Positions 7,384 to 15,052 of a stretch of 17,325 bases of DNA are shown here, in pieces. The number at the start of each line of letters is the position of its first letter. Position 1 is the first letter of the stretch. Source of the stretch: Paracoccaceae bacterium (GTDB lineage Bacteria > Pseudomonadota > Alphaproteobacteria > Rhodobacterales > Rhodobacteraceae); NCBI GenBank assembly GCA_003500165.1, contig DNSZ01000231.1, positions 2,772 to 20,096 of the forward strand. Reading direction: 5' to 3'. The notes under the pieces were generated by a model, which was not told the DNA's origin, ran no database searches, and saw only the letters and a program-made list of their open reading frames with translations. Position numbers and translations under genes: made by a program.

Positions 7384-8141
7384 CACACGGCCTCGCGGTC
7401 CGGCACGGGCGCGGGTGCCGATTCGGGGTCGTGGCTGTGATCGTGGCGATGGCGGTAAAGCGCCAGTGCCCCCTGGGTGCCGGTGCCGAACAGCGCCTGA
7501 TACTCGGGCGCACTGGCCACTGCCTCGGGCAGCCCTTCGCAGCAGACATGGCGGTTGAGGCAGATCACCCGGTCCGACGCCGCCATCACCACATGCAGCT
7601 CGTGGCTGACCATCAGGATCGCGCAGCCAAGCTCGGCCCGCACCGTCTCGATCCGGCGATAGAAGGCGGCCTCGGCCGGCTGGTCAAGGCCCTGCGTCGG
7701 TTCGTCGAGCAACAGCAGATCGGGCGTGTGCAGCAGCGCGCGCGCCAGCAGCACCCGCTGGCGCTGACCGCCCGACAGCGCGGTGATCGGGCGGCGGCCC
7801 AGATCGCCCGCCCCGGCGCGGGTCAGCGCGGCGCGGGCGCGGTCGCGCGACACCCGCTGCGGCAGCCCCAGGAACCGCGCCGCCGTCATCGGCAGGGTCG
7901 GGTCGAGATGCAGCGCCTGCGGCACATAGCCGATGGCGAGCCCCGGTGCCCGCCACAACGTGCCCGCATCGGGCGTGAGCGCGCCAAGGATGGTGCGCAA
8001 CAGCGTCGTCTTGCCCGATCCGTTGGGGCCGACCAAGGTGACGATCTCGCCCCGGTCGATGTGGAAATCGACACCGGTCAGGGCGGCCGCCCCGCCGCCC
8101 GGCCGCACGGTCAGCGCATGCGCCTCGACCAGCCGGGTCAT
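7383..8141 (-). CDS. znuC: Zinc ABC transporter ATP-binding protein ZnuC
   Basis: This 252-residue ABC ATPase drives zinc import with ZnuB and ZnuA. It has Walker A GPNGSGKT (38-45), a Q-loop in GYVPQ (71-75), signature LSGGQRQR (122-129), Walker B LLLLDE (142-147) and the switch His180 in SHELH. The C-terminus has a short His/Asp tail (HRHDHSHD, 231-238), common in ZnuC and possibly a zinc sensor or chelator. The start ATG overlaps the zur stop (ATGA) and the stop overlaps the znuB start, so translation of the three genes is coupled. The ATG at 8141 gives the usual family N-terminus. Confidence 0.95.
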   Translation of the reverse strand: MTRLVEAHALTVRPGGGAAALTGVDFHIDRGEIVTLVGPNGSGKTTLLRTILGALTPDAGTLWRAPGLAIGYVPQALHLDPTLPMTAARFLGLPQRVSRDRARAALTRAGAGDLGRRPITALSGGQRQRVLLARALLHTPDLLLLDEPTQGLDQPAEAAFYRRIETVRAELGCAILMVSHELHVVMAASDRVICLNRHVCCEGLPEAVASAPEYQALFGTGTQGALALYRHRHDHSHDPESAPAPVPDREAV

Positions 8142-8620
8142 GCGCCCTGCCCCGCGCCCTGGCAGGCCGGGCACAGCCCGTCGGCCTCGACCATCGCGTG
8201 ATCGACGGCAAAGCCGGCATCCTGTGCCGCGCTTCCCAGTGCCGCCATCACCGGGGCCGCCGGTGCCTCGGCCACCGCCGCGCAACTGCGACAGATCAGA
8301 AAGATCGGCGCATGGCCGCGGCCGGGATGGGCACAGGCGACAAAGGCGTTCAGATGTTCGATCCGGTGCGCCAGCCCGTGGCGCACCAGGAAGTCGAGCG
8401 CGCGATAGGCCACCGGCGGCTGGGCGCCCAGCCCCTCGTCGCGCAGCCGGTCGAGGATCGCATAGGCCCCCAGCGCACGGTGATCTTCCAGCAGGATCTC
8501 CAGCACCCGGCGGCGCGTGTCGGTCAGCCGCACGCCCGCCTCGCGGCAGACGGTTTCGGCATGGGCCAGCGCGGCCCGGCGGCAGGCTGCATGGTCATGG
8601 GGGTCGAAGCCGGCGGTCAT
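8138..8620 (-). CDS. zur: Zinc uptake regulator Zur (Fur family)
   Basis: This 160-residue Fur-family repressor should bind zinc and shut off zinc-uptake genes. An N-terminal winged helix (about 18-95) contains LTDTRRRVLEIL and the VAYRALDFLVRHGLAHRIE region, characteristic of Zur rather than Fur. The C-terminal metal-binding and dimerisation half has the pairs Cys110/Cys113 and Cys150/Cys153 for structural zinc, plus the regulatory segment HPGRGHAPIFLIC. It is the first gene of zur-znuC-znuB and is divergent from znuA, with a perfect palindrome between (8679-8693). This implies autoregulation and co-regulation of the whole uptake system. Confidence 0.93.
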   Translation of the reverse strand: MTAGFDPHDHAACRRAALAHAETVCREAGVRLTDTRRRVLEILLEDHRALGAYAILDRLRDEGLGAQPPVAYRALDFLVRHGLAHRIEHLNAFVACAHPGRGHAPIFLICRSCAAVAEAPAAPVMAALGSAAQDAGFAVDHAMVEADGLCPACQGAGQGA

Positions 8621-8678
8621 CTGCGTGTCCCAGCACTTTCCTGTTGCAGGGCATAGGCCGAGGCGATAGGCAGCGCAA

Positions 8679-8693
8679 TGTTATTCTATAACA
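8679..8693. promoter_or_regulatory. Zur box (TGTTAT-TCT-ATAACA) between zur and znuA
   Basis: This is a perfect 15-bp inverted repeat with 6-nt arms in the AT-rich spot of the zur/znuA divergent spacer. It matches the GTTAT...ATAAC type of alphaproteobacterial Zur operators. It lies 17 nt before the znuA ATG and 58 nt before the zur ATG, where one bound dimer could block both promoters. Confidence 0.85.
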
Positions 8694-8710
8694 GTTCCCG
8701 GAGGACCCCG

Positions 8711-9685
8711 ATGCGCCCTGCCTTCACCGCCCTTGCCGCCCTGTCCCTGGCCGCGCCGTCCGCCGCCGATGTGCCCGACGTCGCCGCCGACATTGCGCCG
8801 ATCCACTCGCTTGCCGCGATGGTGATGGGCGATCTGGGGGAGCCCGCGCTGATCGTGCGGCCCGGCGCCTCGCCGCATGGCTATGCCATGCGCCCGTCCG
8901 AGGCCGGCGCGCTGCAGGAGGCCGATCTGGTGGTCTGGGTCGGGCCGCAGCTGGAACCCTGGCTGGAAGAGGCGATGGAAACGCTGGCCCCCGATGCCGC
9001 GCAACTGACGCTGATGGAGGTGCCGGGCACCGTGCTGCTGGAGACCCGCATCGGCGCGACCTTCGACGCACACGACCATGCGCATGACGACGAGCACGCG
9101 CATGAGGATGAGCATGCCGCGGGCGACGAGCACGCCCACGAAGACGAGCATGCCCATGAGGATGAGCATGCCCACGGCTCGATCGATTCGCATCTGTGGC
9201 TCGACCCGGCCAACGCGCAGGTCTGGCTGACCGCCATCGCCGAGGCGCTGGCCACGGCCGACCCTGACAACGCTGCGACCTATCGCGCCAATGCCGGCGC
9301 CGCCCGCGCCGATCTGGCCGCGCTCAGTGCCGACATCGCGGCGCAGACCGCCCCGCTGGCCGATCTGCCCTTCATCGTGTTCCACGACGCCTATCAGTAT
9401 TTCGAGAACCGCTTCGGGTTGCAGGCGGCGGGCGCCATCAGCATCGGCGACGCCACCGATCCGTCGGCCGCACGGGTCGCCGAACTGCGCGACCGGGTGG
9501 CCGAGCTGGGCGGTGTCTGCATCCTGGCCGAGCCGCAATTCGACCCCGGGATCGTCGCGGCCATTGCCGGGGACGACACCGCGACCGGTGTGATCGATCC
9601 GCTGGGAACCGCGCATGCGCCGGGGCCCGCGCTTTATCCCGCCGTCATCAGCGACCTTGCGGCGGGGCTGGCCGCCTGCCGCTGA
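8711..9685 (+). CDS. znuA: Periplasmic zinc-binding protein ZnuA
   Basis: This 324-residue cluster A-I (cluster 9) substrate-binding protein captures periplasmic zinc for ZnuBC. The signal peptide runs to about residue 19 (LSLAAPSAA). Likely zinc ligands are His56 (GASPHGYAMRPS), His161 (SHLWLDPAN) and His225 (VFHDAYQYFENRFG), with Asp296 (GVIDPLGT) as a fourth. Between the first two lies the acidic, His-rich mobile loop (121-155) that marks zinc rather than manganese binders. Cys270 and Cys323 match the spacing of the disulfide known in E. coli ZnuA. The ATG at 8711 is supported by GGAGGA at 8700-8705; an upstream ATG at 8678 would fall on the Zur box. It is divergent from zur-znuCB. Confidence 0.96.
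   Translation: MRPAFTALAALSLAAPSAADVPDVAADIAPIHSLAAMVMGDLGEPALIVRPGASPHGYAMRPSEAGALQEADLVVWVGPQLEPWLEEAMETLAPDAAQLTLMEVPGTVLLETRIGATFDAHDHAHDDEHAHEDEHAAGDEHAHEDEHAHEDEHAHGSIDSHLWLDPANAQVWLTAIAEALATADPDNAATYRANAGAARADLAALSADIAAQTAPLADLPFIVFHDAYQYFENRFGLQAAGAISIGDATDPSAARVAELRDRVAELGGVCILAEPQFDPGIVAAIAGDDTATGVIDPLGTAHAPGPALYPAVISDLAAGLAACR
9071..9175 (+). repeat. Imperfect 18-bp coding repeats for the His-rich loop of ZnuA
   Basis: This in-gene tract encodes residues 121-155, built from degenerate DEHAHE units (six residues, 18 bp) with 12 histidines in 35 residues. Near-identical DNA units such as GACGAGCATGCCCATGAG allow copy-number change by slippage without frameshift. It is a coding repeat, not a CRISPR array. 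Confidence 0.85.
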
Positions 9686-9691
9686 GCCACG

Positions 9692-9707
9692 CGGTTCCGG
9701 GGAACCG
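9692..9707. terminator. Inverted repeat between convergent znuA and holin genes
   Basis: CGGTTCC (9692-9698) and GGAACCG (9701-9707) are perfect 7-nt arms around GG, in the 33-nt gap between the znuA stop and the holin stop. It is the only structure there and suits a short bidirectional terminator, though no T-run follows. Confidence 0.5.
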
Positions 9708-9718
9708 GTGCCGCCTGG

Positions 9719-10228
9719 CTAGCGCCCCCGCGCCTGCTGCCAGTCGCGCAGCGCGGGGTTGTCGGCCGGCGCGGCGGCCGGGCGGCCGCGCCGCAGCCGG
9801 TCGGCCAGCCCGATGGCTGCGCTGCCGACCTGGCCCGCGCGGCGATAGTGCAACTCGCGCGCGCCGAAATAGAACGACACGATGGCGCCCAGCAGCCACC
9901 ACAGCGGGTCGGGCACCTGTGCCAGTCCCTGCATCCGCCGGGCAAAGCCGTCGGGCTCGACCATCGCAAAGGCGAACAGCCCCAGCGTGCCCAGCGCCAG
10001 GGCCGGGCGCGGCAACCGGTTGAGCCCGTTGACCGCGCGGTCGAACCAGGTTGCGCCGCCATGCACGAATTCGGCGGCAAAGGCGTCCTGCGCGGCAACC
10101 TGCGCGTCATGCGCCAGTTCCATCCGCCGGGTGGCGTTGGGGTGAAACACCTCGACCAGATCGCCGGCGGTCTCGCCCAGCGCCGCGACCGTCTCGGCCC
10201 GCCCCAGAAGGCGCTTGATCAGTGCCAT
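9719..10228 (-). CDS. GTA-type holin (3TM holin family)
   Basis: This 169-residue small membrane protein resembles the holin family associated with the Rhodobacter gene transfer agent (GTA_holin_3TM type). It has a charged amphipathic N-terminus (MALIKRLLGRAETVAALGETAGDLVEVF), the segment DAQVAAQDAFAAEF, then two strong membrane helices (about 73-90 and 109-122) around PDPLWWLLGAI, and a basic C-terminus. Holins permeabilise the inner membrane so that the endolysin reaches peptidoglycan. It starts 10 nt inside the endolysin gene, which shows tight coupling. No capsid, portal or terminase genes are in the window. In R. capsulatus too the lysis genes lie away from the main GTA cluster. A lone prophage remnant is the alternative. 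Confidence 0.82.
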   Translation of the reverse strand: MALIKRLLGRAETVAALGETAGDLVEVFHPNATRRMELAHDAQVAAQDAFAAEFVHGGATWFDRAVNGLNRLPRPALALGTLGLFAFAMVEPDGFARRMQGLAQVPDPLWWLLGAIVSFYFGARELHYRRAGQVGSAAIGLADRLRRGRPAAAPADNPALRDWQQARGR

Positions 10229-10830
10229 GCCGAAACCCTTTCGCGATGCTCGGCCTCGCTCAGATGATAGCGCGGCGCCATGAATTCCTCGGCCCGGGTG
10301 ATCCAGCCGCCCTTGCCACCATCGCGGCGGCGGGCAAACTTGCGCAGCCGCGGGCGGGCATCGCCCAGCCGATAGTAGTAATCCCGCCGCTCGATCGCAT
10401 AGGCATCGACCAGGTGATCGGGCGCCTCGGCCATCGCGCGGGCCGCCGCGGCGCGGGTCTGTGGCCCGATCACGCCGTCGACAGCCACGTCATGCCCCAT
10501 CTTGCGCAACAGGTTCTGCAACAGCTTCACCGCCGTCGCCCCGGCATTGACCTGCATGTCGAAGACACTGGGTTGCAGCGGCCCGGGCAGCCCGTCGATC
10601 CCGGGCTGCCGGAAATAGGAATCGAGGAAGATGTCGACCGCGTGATCGGGGGTCAGCGCGCGAATATCGGCGACGGTGACGCGGCCATCGCCGGTCAGGT
10701 CGCGGCCAAGCCGTCGCAGCGTGCCGATGGTCACGCCATGCTTGGTGGCGCCGCCCGGATCGTCGGGATCGTTGACGAACCCGCCCTCGCGGGCGACGAT
10801 GGCTTCGGCGATCTGGCGTGGCGTTGGCAT
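10219..10830 (-). CDS. GTA/phage-type endolysin, N-acetylmuramidase (GH108)
   Basis: This 203-residue peptidoglycan hydrolase carries the GH108 catalytic segment REGGFVNDPDDPGGATKHG, with Glu15 as the likely acid. A C-terminal peptidoglycan-binding part follows (FDMQVNAGA near 90, VDGVIGPQTRAAAA near 117). Residues 44-55 (DLTGDGRVTVAD) look like an EF-hand/dockerin calcium loop inserted in the lysozyme fold; this insertion seems usual in Rhodobacterales members. No signal peptide is seen, so it would need the holin to cross the membrane. It overlaps the holin start by 10 nt and follows ccmE by 46 nt. AAGGGAAAG upstream is a fair ribosome site. A near-consensus CtrA site lies 35 nt before the start. 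Confidence 0.88.
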   Translation of the reverse strand: MPTPRQIAEAIVAREGGFVNDPDDPGGATKHGVTIGTLRRLGRDLTGDGRVTVADIRALTPDHAVDIFLDSYFRQPGIDGLPGPLQPSVFDMQVNAGATAVKLLQNLLRKMGHDVAVDGVIGPQTRAAAARAMAEAPDHLVDAYAIERRDYYYRLGDARPRLRKFARRRDGGKGGWITRAEEFMAPRYHLSEAEHRERVSAWH

Positions 10831-10865
10831 GGCGCGCTTTCCCTTTCTGGACGCGCGCCAGACTG

Positions 10866-10880
10866 TTCACAAAGGGTTAA
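10866..10880 (-). promoter_or_regulatory. Near-consensus CtrA site upstream of the endolysin/holin operon
   Basis: On the minus strand it reads TTAACCCTTTGTGAAC, i.e. TTAA-N7-TGAAC, one mismatch from TTAA-N7-TTAAC. It overlaps the ccmE stop codon and ends 35 nt before the endolysin ATG, a fitting promoter position. CtrA dependence of GTA lysis genes is established in R. capsulatus; that this exact site is bound is inference. Confidence 0.45.
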
Positions 10881-11338
10881 GACCCGCCTTCGCCACCGTG
10901 CGCCGGGTCGCGATAGACGCCCTGCGCCTCGAGCATGTCGGCGACTTCCTTCGGCATGTAGTCCTCGTCATGCTTGGCCAGGATCTCGGTCGCGCGAAAC
11001 GTGCCGGCCTCCAGACGGCCAAGCGCGATCATCCCCTGACCTTCGGCGAACAGATCCGGCAGCACGCCGGTAAAGGCGACCGGGACCGACGCGCCGCCAT
11101 CGGTGACCCGAAAGCGGATCGTTTCGCCCGCGCCGCGGATCAGCGAGCCGTCCTCGACAAGTCCGCCGATGCGAAACACCTCGGAGGGTGGCGGCGGTGC
11201 CTCGGCGATCTGGCTGGGGCTGCGATAGAGGTTGATGCCATCGCGCATGGCATAACCGATGAGCCCGGTCGCGATGATGAGCGACGCGAAGGCAAGCGCG
11301 ATGACCTGGATGCGGCGGCGTTTGGCAAGACCCTTCAT
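10877..11338 (-). CDS. ccmE: Cytochrome c maturation heme chaperone CcmE
   Basis: This 153-residue inner-membrane-anchored periplasmic protein binds heme covalently and hands it to CcmF/CcmH for attachment to apocytochromes c. There is a basic N-terminus and one membrane anchor (about 11-30). An OB-fold follows, with FRIGGLVEDGSL, VPVAFTGVLPDLFAEGQGMIALG and the heme-binding LAKHDEDYMPKEV, where His123 is the heme ligand and Tyr127 the conserved partner. It starts 5 nt after the argC stop with AAGG before the ATG, so the two are co-transcribed. The ccmF and ccmH partners are not next to it here; the lysis pair follows instead. Confidence 0.95.
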   Translation of the reverse strand: MKGLAKRRRIQVIALAFASLIIATGLIGYAMRDGINLYRSPSQIAEAPPPPSEVFRIGGLVEDGSLIRGAGETIRFRVTDGGASVPVAFTGVLPDLFAEGQGMIALGRLEAGTFRATEILAKHDEDYMPKEVADMLEAQGVYRDPAHGGEGGS

Positions 11339-11343
11339 GTTGC

Positions 11344-12369
11344 CTAAGGATAGAGCGGTGCCGCCCCGAGGCCAAGGGTTTCGGGCAGGCCCAGCATCAG
11401 ATTGGCGTTGTGAATCGCCTGGGCGGCCGACCCCTTGGCCAGGTTGTCGAGGGCGGCAAAGATCATCGTCCGGCCGGGCCGCCGGTCGGCCACGACACCG
11501 ACATGAACGAAGGCCGAGCCACGCACATGCGCCGTCGCCGGGATGTCGCCCATCGGCAGGACGTGCAGGAACGGCTCCGCCGCATAGGCGCGCGCCAGCG
11601 CATCGTGGATCGCATCGGCCGCGCCGCGCACATAGACGGTGGCCAGGATGCCGCGATTCTGCGGCACCAGATGCGGGGTGAAGGTGACCTTCACCTCGCG
11701 CCCCGCGGCGGCCGAAAACTCCTGGTCGAACTCGGCCAGATGGCGGTGCTGGGCGACCTTGTAGGCCCTGGTCGAATCGGCGACCTCGGCATGGATCAGC
11801 GCCTCGGTCGCGGTCCGTCCCGCACCCGAGGACCCGGTCTTGAGGTCGATGACGATCTCGTCGGGATCGATGACGCCGGCCCGCAGCGGCGGCAGCACGG
11901 CATAAAGCCCGGTCGCCGCGTTGCAGCCGGTCCCCGCCACCAGCCGCGCGCCGCGGATCGCGTCGCGGTAGAATTCGGTCAGCCCATAGACCGCCCCGGC
12001 CTGCAGCTCGGGCGCCAGATGCGGGCCGTACCATCGCGCATAGACGGCCGGATCGCGCAGCCGGAAGCCCGCCGACAGATCGATGATCTTCACCGTTTCG
12101 GGCAGCGCCTGGACCACCGCCTGGCTGGTGCCGTGCGGCAGCGCGCAGAACACCAGATCGGCGGCGGCAAAATCGATATCGTCGGTCTTCTGCAGCGCCG
12201 GCAGGTCCAGATGCCGAAGATGCGGAAACACCTCGGCCATGGTCAGGCCGGCCTTGCGTTCGGCCCCCAGCGCGGCGATCCGCAGGCCGGGATGCCCGGC
12301 GATCAGGCGGACGAGTTCCGCCCCGGTATAGCCCGAGGCGCCCAGGATGATGACGCGCTTGGGTTCCAT
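11344..12369 (-). CDS. argC: N-acetyl-gamma-glutamyl-phosphate reductase
   Basis: This 341-residue enzyme catalyses the NADPH-dependent reduction of N-acetylglutamyl phosphate to the semialdehyde in arginine synthesis. The nucleotide fold is at the N-terminus ([10 protein letters not shown], 10-19). Catalytic Cys149 lies in AGTGCNAATG, and the catalytic His lies in [10 protein letters not shown] (208-217). Many ArgC proteins have NPGCYPT around the cysteine; the GCNAAT form recalls LysY-type reductases, but this variant is, from memory, the usual one in Rhodobacterales, so ArgC is preferred. The ATG at 12369 starts the family N-terminus and follows a GGGGG run. It is the first gene of the argC-ccmE run and diverges from ilvC. 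Confidence 0.95.
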   Translation of the reverse strand: MEPKRVIILGASGYTGAELVRLIAGHPGLRIAALGAERKAGLTMAEVFPHLRHLDLPALQKTDDIDFAAADLVFCALPHGTSQAVVQALPETVKIIDLSAGFRLRDPAVYARWYGPHLAPELQAGAVYGLTEFYRDAIRGARLVAGTGCNAATGLYAVLPPLRAGVIDPDEIVIDLKTGSSGAGRTATEALIHAEVADSTRAYKVAQHRHLAEFDQEFSAAAGREVKVTFTPHLVPQNRGILATVYVRGAADAIHDALARAYAAEPFLHVLPMGDIPATAHVRGSAFVHVGVVADRRPGRTMIFAALDNLAKGSAAQAIHNANLMLGLPETLGLGAAPLYP

Positions 12370-13886
<1,517 letters not shown>

Positions 13887-13889
<3 letters not shown>

Positions 13890-13910
13890 CACCAACTGTC
13901 ATCGAGAGCG
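13887..13910 (+). repeat. Stop-codon-anchored intergenic repeat, copy C
   Basis: It starts at the ilvC TGA (TGACACCAACTGTCATCGAG) and shares ACCAAC, GTCA, TCGA and GAGCG blocks with copy D (5324-5351), plus the TGAYACCAA start with copy A. The first 15 nt are themselves a perfect hairpin, TGACA-CCAAC-TGTCA, that includes the stop codon. Confidence 0.45.
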
Positions 13911-13927
13911 ACCGTTCGCCGCCTCCC

Positions 13928-13956
13928 GCTCCGACCGTCCGGGCGGAGGGCGGAGC
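13928..13956. terminator. Strong GC-rich hairpin between convergent ilvC and RTX genes
   Basis: The arms GCTCCGACCGTCCG (13928-13941) and CGGAGGGCGGAGC (13944-13956) pair through about 12 base pairs with one bulged A and one mismatch, with a tight loop. Its position between the two stops suits a bidirectional terminator. There is no downstream T-run. Confidence 0.6.
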
Positions 13957-13993
13957 TGGCGCAACCGGTCAAACGCATTGCACCCTGGCATCA
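13949..13993 (-). repeat. Stop-codon-anchored intergenic repeat, copy B
   Basis: On the minus strand it begins with the RTX gene TGA (TGATGCCAGGGTGCAATGCG...) and aligns without gaps to copy A (2080-2124) at 35 of 45 positions. It shares GCAATG, GTTTGAC and TCCGCC blocks. It overlaps the right arm of the terminator-like hairpin. Confidence 0.6.
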
Positions 13994-14926
13994 TGGGTCG
14001 GGGTCCGACAGCAGCCCGACGGCAAAGGCGATGGGCTCATCGGGGCCCAGATCGGGATACAGGATATCGTTGCCGTCCCCGCCCAGCAGCGTGTCGCTGC
14101 CGTCGCCGCCCCAGATAGTGTCCTCGCCCGAACCGCCCTCGAGGTGGTCGTCGCCGTCGCCGCCGTCGATCTGGTCGGCGCCGGCATCGCCGAAGATGAA
14201 ATCGTCGCCCTTTTCGCCGCACAGCCGGTCGGCGCCGTCGCCGCCCAGGATATGGTCGTCTCCGCCGCCGGCCAACACGATATCGTCGCCCGGCCCGGCA
14301 TCGATCGCGTCCGCGCCCGACATCGACTGGATTCTGTCGTCGCCGTCATAACCGATGATGCCGTCCCGATCGTTCGTGCCCGCCAGGAAATCGTCGAACC
14401 GCGACCCGAACACCGTATTGTCCGAGCCGAGGCTCGAGACACGGATCGACCCGTCGGCAAAGACCAGAGTCTCGACAAGGGTCAGTCGATCCGTTCCATC
14501 GGCCGTTGTGACGATGACGGCGTCACCGTCGCGCCGGATCGCGGCCCCGGAAATCGAGATCGCATAGATCGCCCGGTCGTTGCCCGCACCGCCATCGATC
14601 CGGTCGTCGCCCGCGCCGCCGACCAGCATGTCGTCGCCATCGCCGCCGACCAGCGTGTCGTCACCACCGCCGCCATCGAGGCTGTCGTCGCCGTCACCGC
14701 CACCAAGCATGTCGCGGCCGCTGCCGCCGTAAAGCATGTCGGCCCCGGCGAAGCCGTAAAGCCGGTCGTCGCCCGCCTCGCCCGTGATCATGTCGTCATG
14801 CGTGCCGCCGCGCAACGTGTCGTTGCCTGGCCCGCCCGCAAGTGTCACCCCATCGCCGAATGCCACCCCTATTGGACCGTCGCCCCATAGCGGGCCGTCG
14901 GCGATCCGGAATCGCCCGATTGCCAT
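13991..14926 (-). CDS. RTX (hemolysin-type calcium-binding repeat) protein
   Basis: This 311-residue acidic protein is made almost wholly of nonapeptide GGxGxDxLx repeats, which fold into calcium-binding beta-rolls outside the cell after type I secretion. By count there are ten repeats at 28-117 and thirteen at 171-287. Between them is a linker (118-170) of the kind found in such proteins, with TADGTDRLTLVETLVFADGS. The 27-residue N-terminus and 24-residue C-terminus show no catalytic domain and no Sec signal; the tail PIAFAVGLL could serve as part of a type I secretion signal. Repeat 2 of the second block has FLAGTNDRD and a later unit carries a cysteine (RLCGEKGDD), which is odd for RTX. 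No type I transporter genes are nearby. A short paralogue or fragment of a larger RTX adhesin are both possible. Confidence 0.88.
   Translation of the reverse strand: MAIGRFRIADGPLWGDGPIGVAFGDGVTLAGGPGNDTLRGGTHDDMITGEAGDDRLYGFAGADMLYGGSGRDMLGGGDGDDSLDGGGGDDTLVGGDGDDMLVGGAGDDRIDGGAGNDRAIYAISISGAAIRRDGDAVIVTTADGTDRLTLVETLVFADGSIRVSSLGSDNTVFGSRFDDFLAGTNDRDGIIGYDGDDRIQSMSGADAIDAGPGDDIVLAGGGDDHILGGDGADRLCGEKGDDFIFGDAGADQIDGGDGDDHLEGGSGEDTIWGGDGSDTLLGGDGNDILYPDLGPDEPIAFAVGLLSDPDP
14066..14416 (-). repeat. RTX repeat block 2 (13 nonapeptides, 27-bp units)
   Basis: It encodes residues 171-287. The first four units are degenerate (TVFGSRFDD, FLAGTNDRD, GIIGYDGDD, RIQSMSGAD) and later ones are canonical (HLEGGSGED, TLLGGDGND). 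Decay at the edge of the block suggests an older boundary. Confidence 0.85.
14576..14845 (-). repeat. RTX repeat block 1 (10 nonapeptides, 27-bp units)
   Basis: It encodes residues 28-117. Units such as TLVGGDGDD and MLVGGAGDD differ little, and their DNA units (GGCGGCGATGGCGACGAC type) are similar enough for unequal crossing-over. Confidence 0.85.
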
Positions 14927-15019
14927 GATGCACCCCGCACCCTGTTGTTCACCCCGGCGCCATCAGACATCCAAAGACTTGCTGTGGGATTTACGGCAGC
15001 GGGCGCAGTAGGCGGGATT

Positions 15020-15038
15020 AAGCGCAATTCCTGCGCTT
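15020..15038 (-). terminator. Hairpin downstream of ugd (candidate terminator)
   Basis: The arms AAGCGCA (15020-15026) and TGCGCTT (15032-15038) are perfect around a 5-nt loop. The hairpin starts 15 nt after the ugd stop in the 126-nt gap before the RTX gene. On the minus strand it is followed by AATCCC rather than a T-run, so it is a moderate candidate. Confidence 0.45.
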
Positions 15039-15052
15039 TCCGGCGTCCGGTC

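Noticed and set aside
8678..8710. Upstream ATG at 8678 as the znuA start
   Set aside because: It would place the start on the Zur operator and precede the signal peptide by 11 polar residues; the ATG at 8711 has a strong ribosome site.
11344..12369. Identity as a LysY-type reductase because of GCNAAT around the active cysteine
   Set aside because: The rest of the protein matches the Rhodobacterales ArgC form as I remember it, and no LysW or other aminoadipate-pathway gene is nearby.
13991..14926. Regular 27-bp repeats considered as a tandem DNA array or CRISPR
   Set aside because: They encode canonical RTX nonapeptides in one uninterrupted frame, and the units have no spacers.
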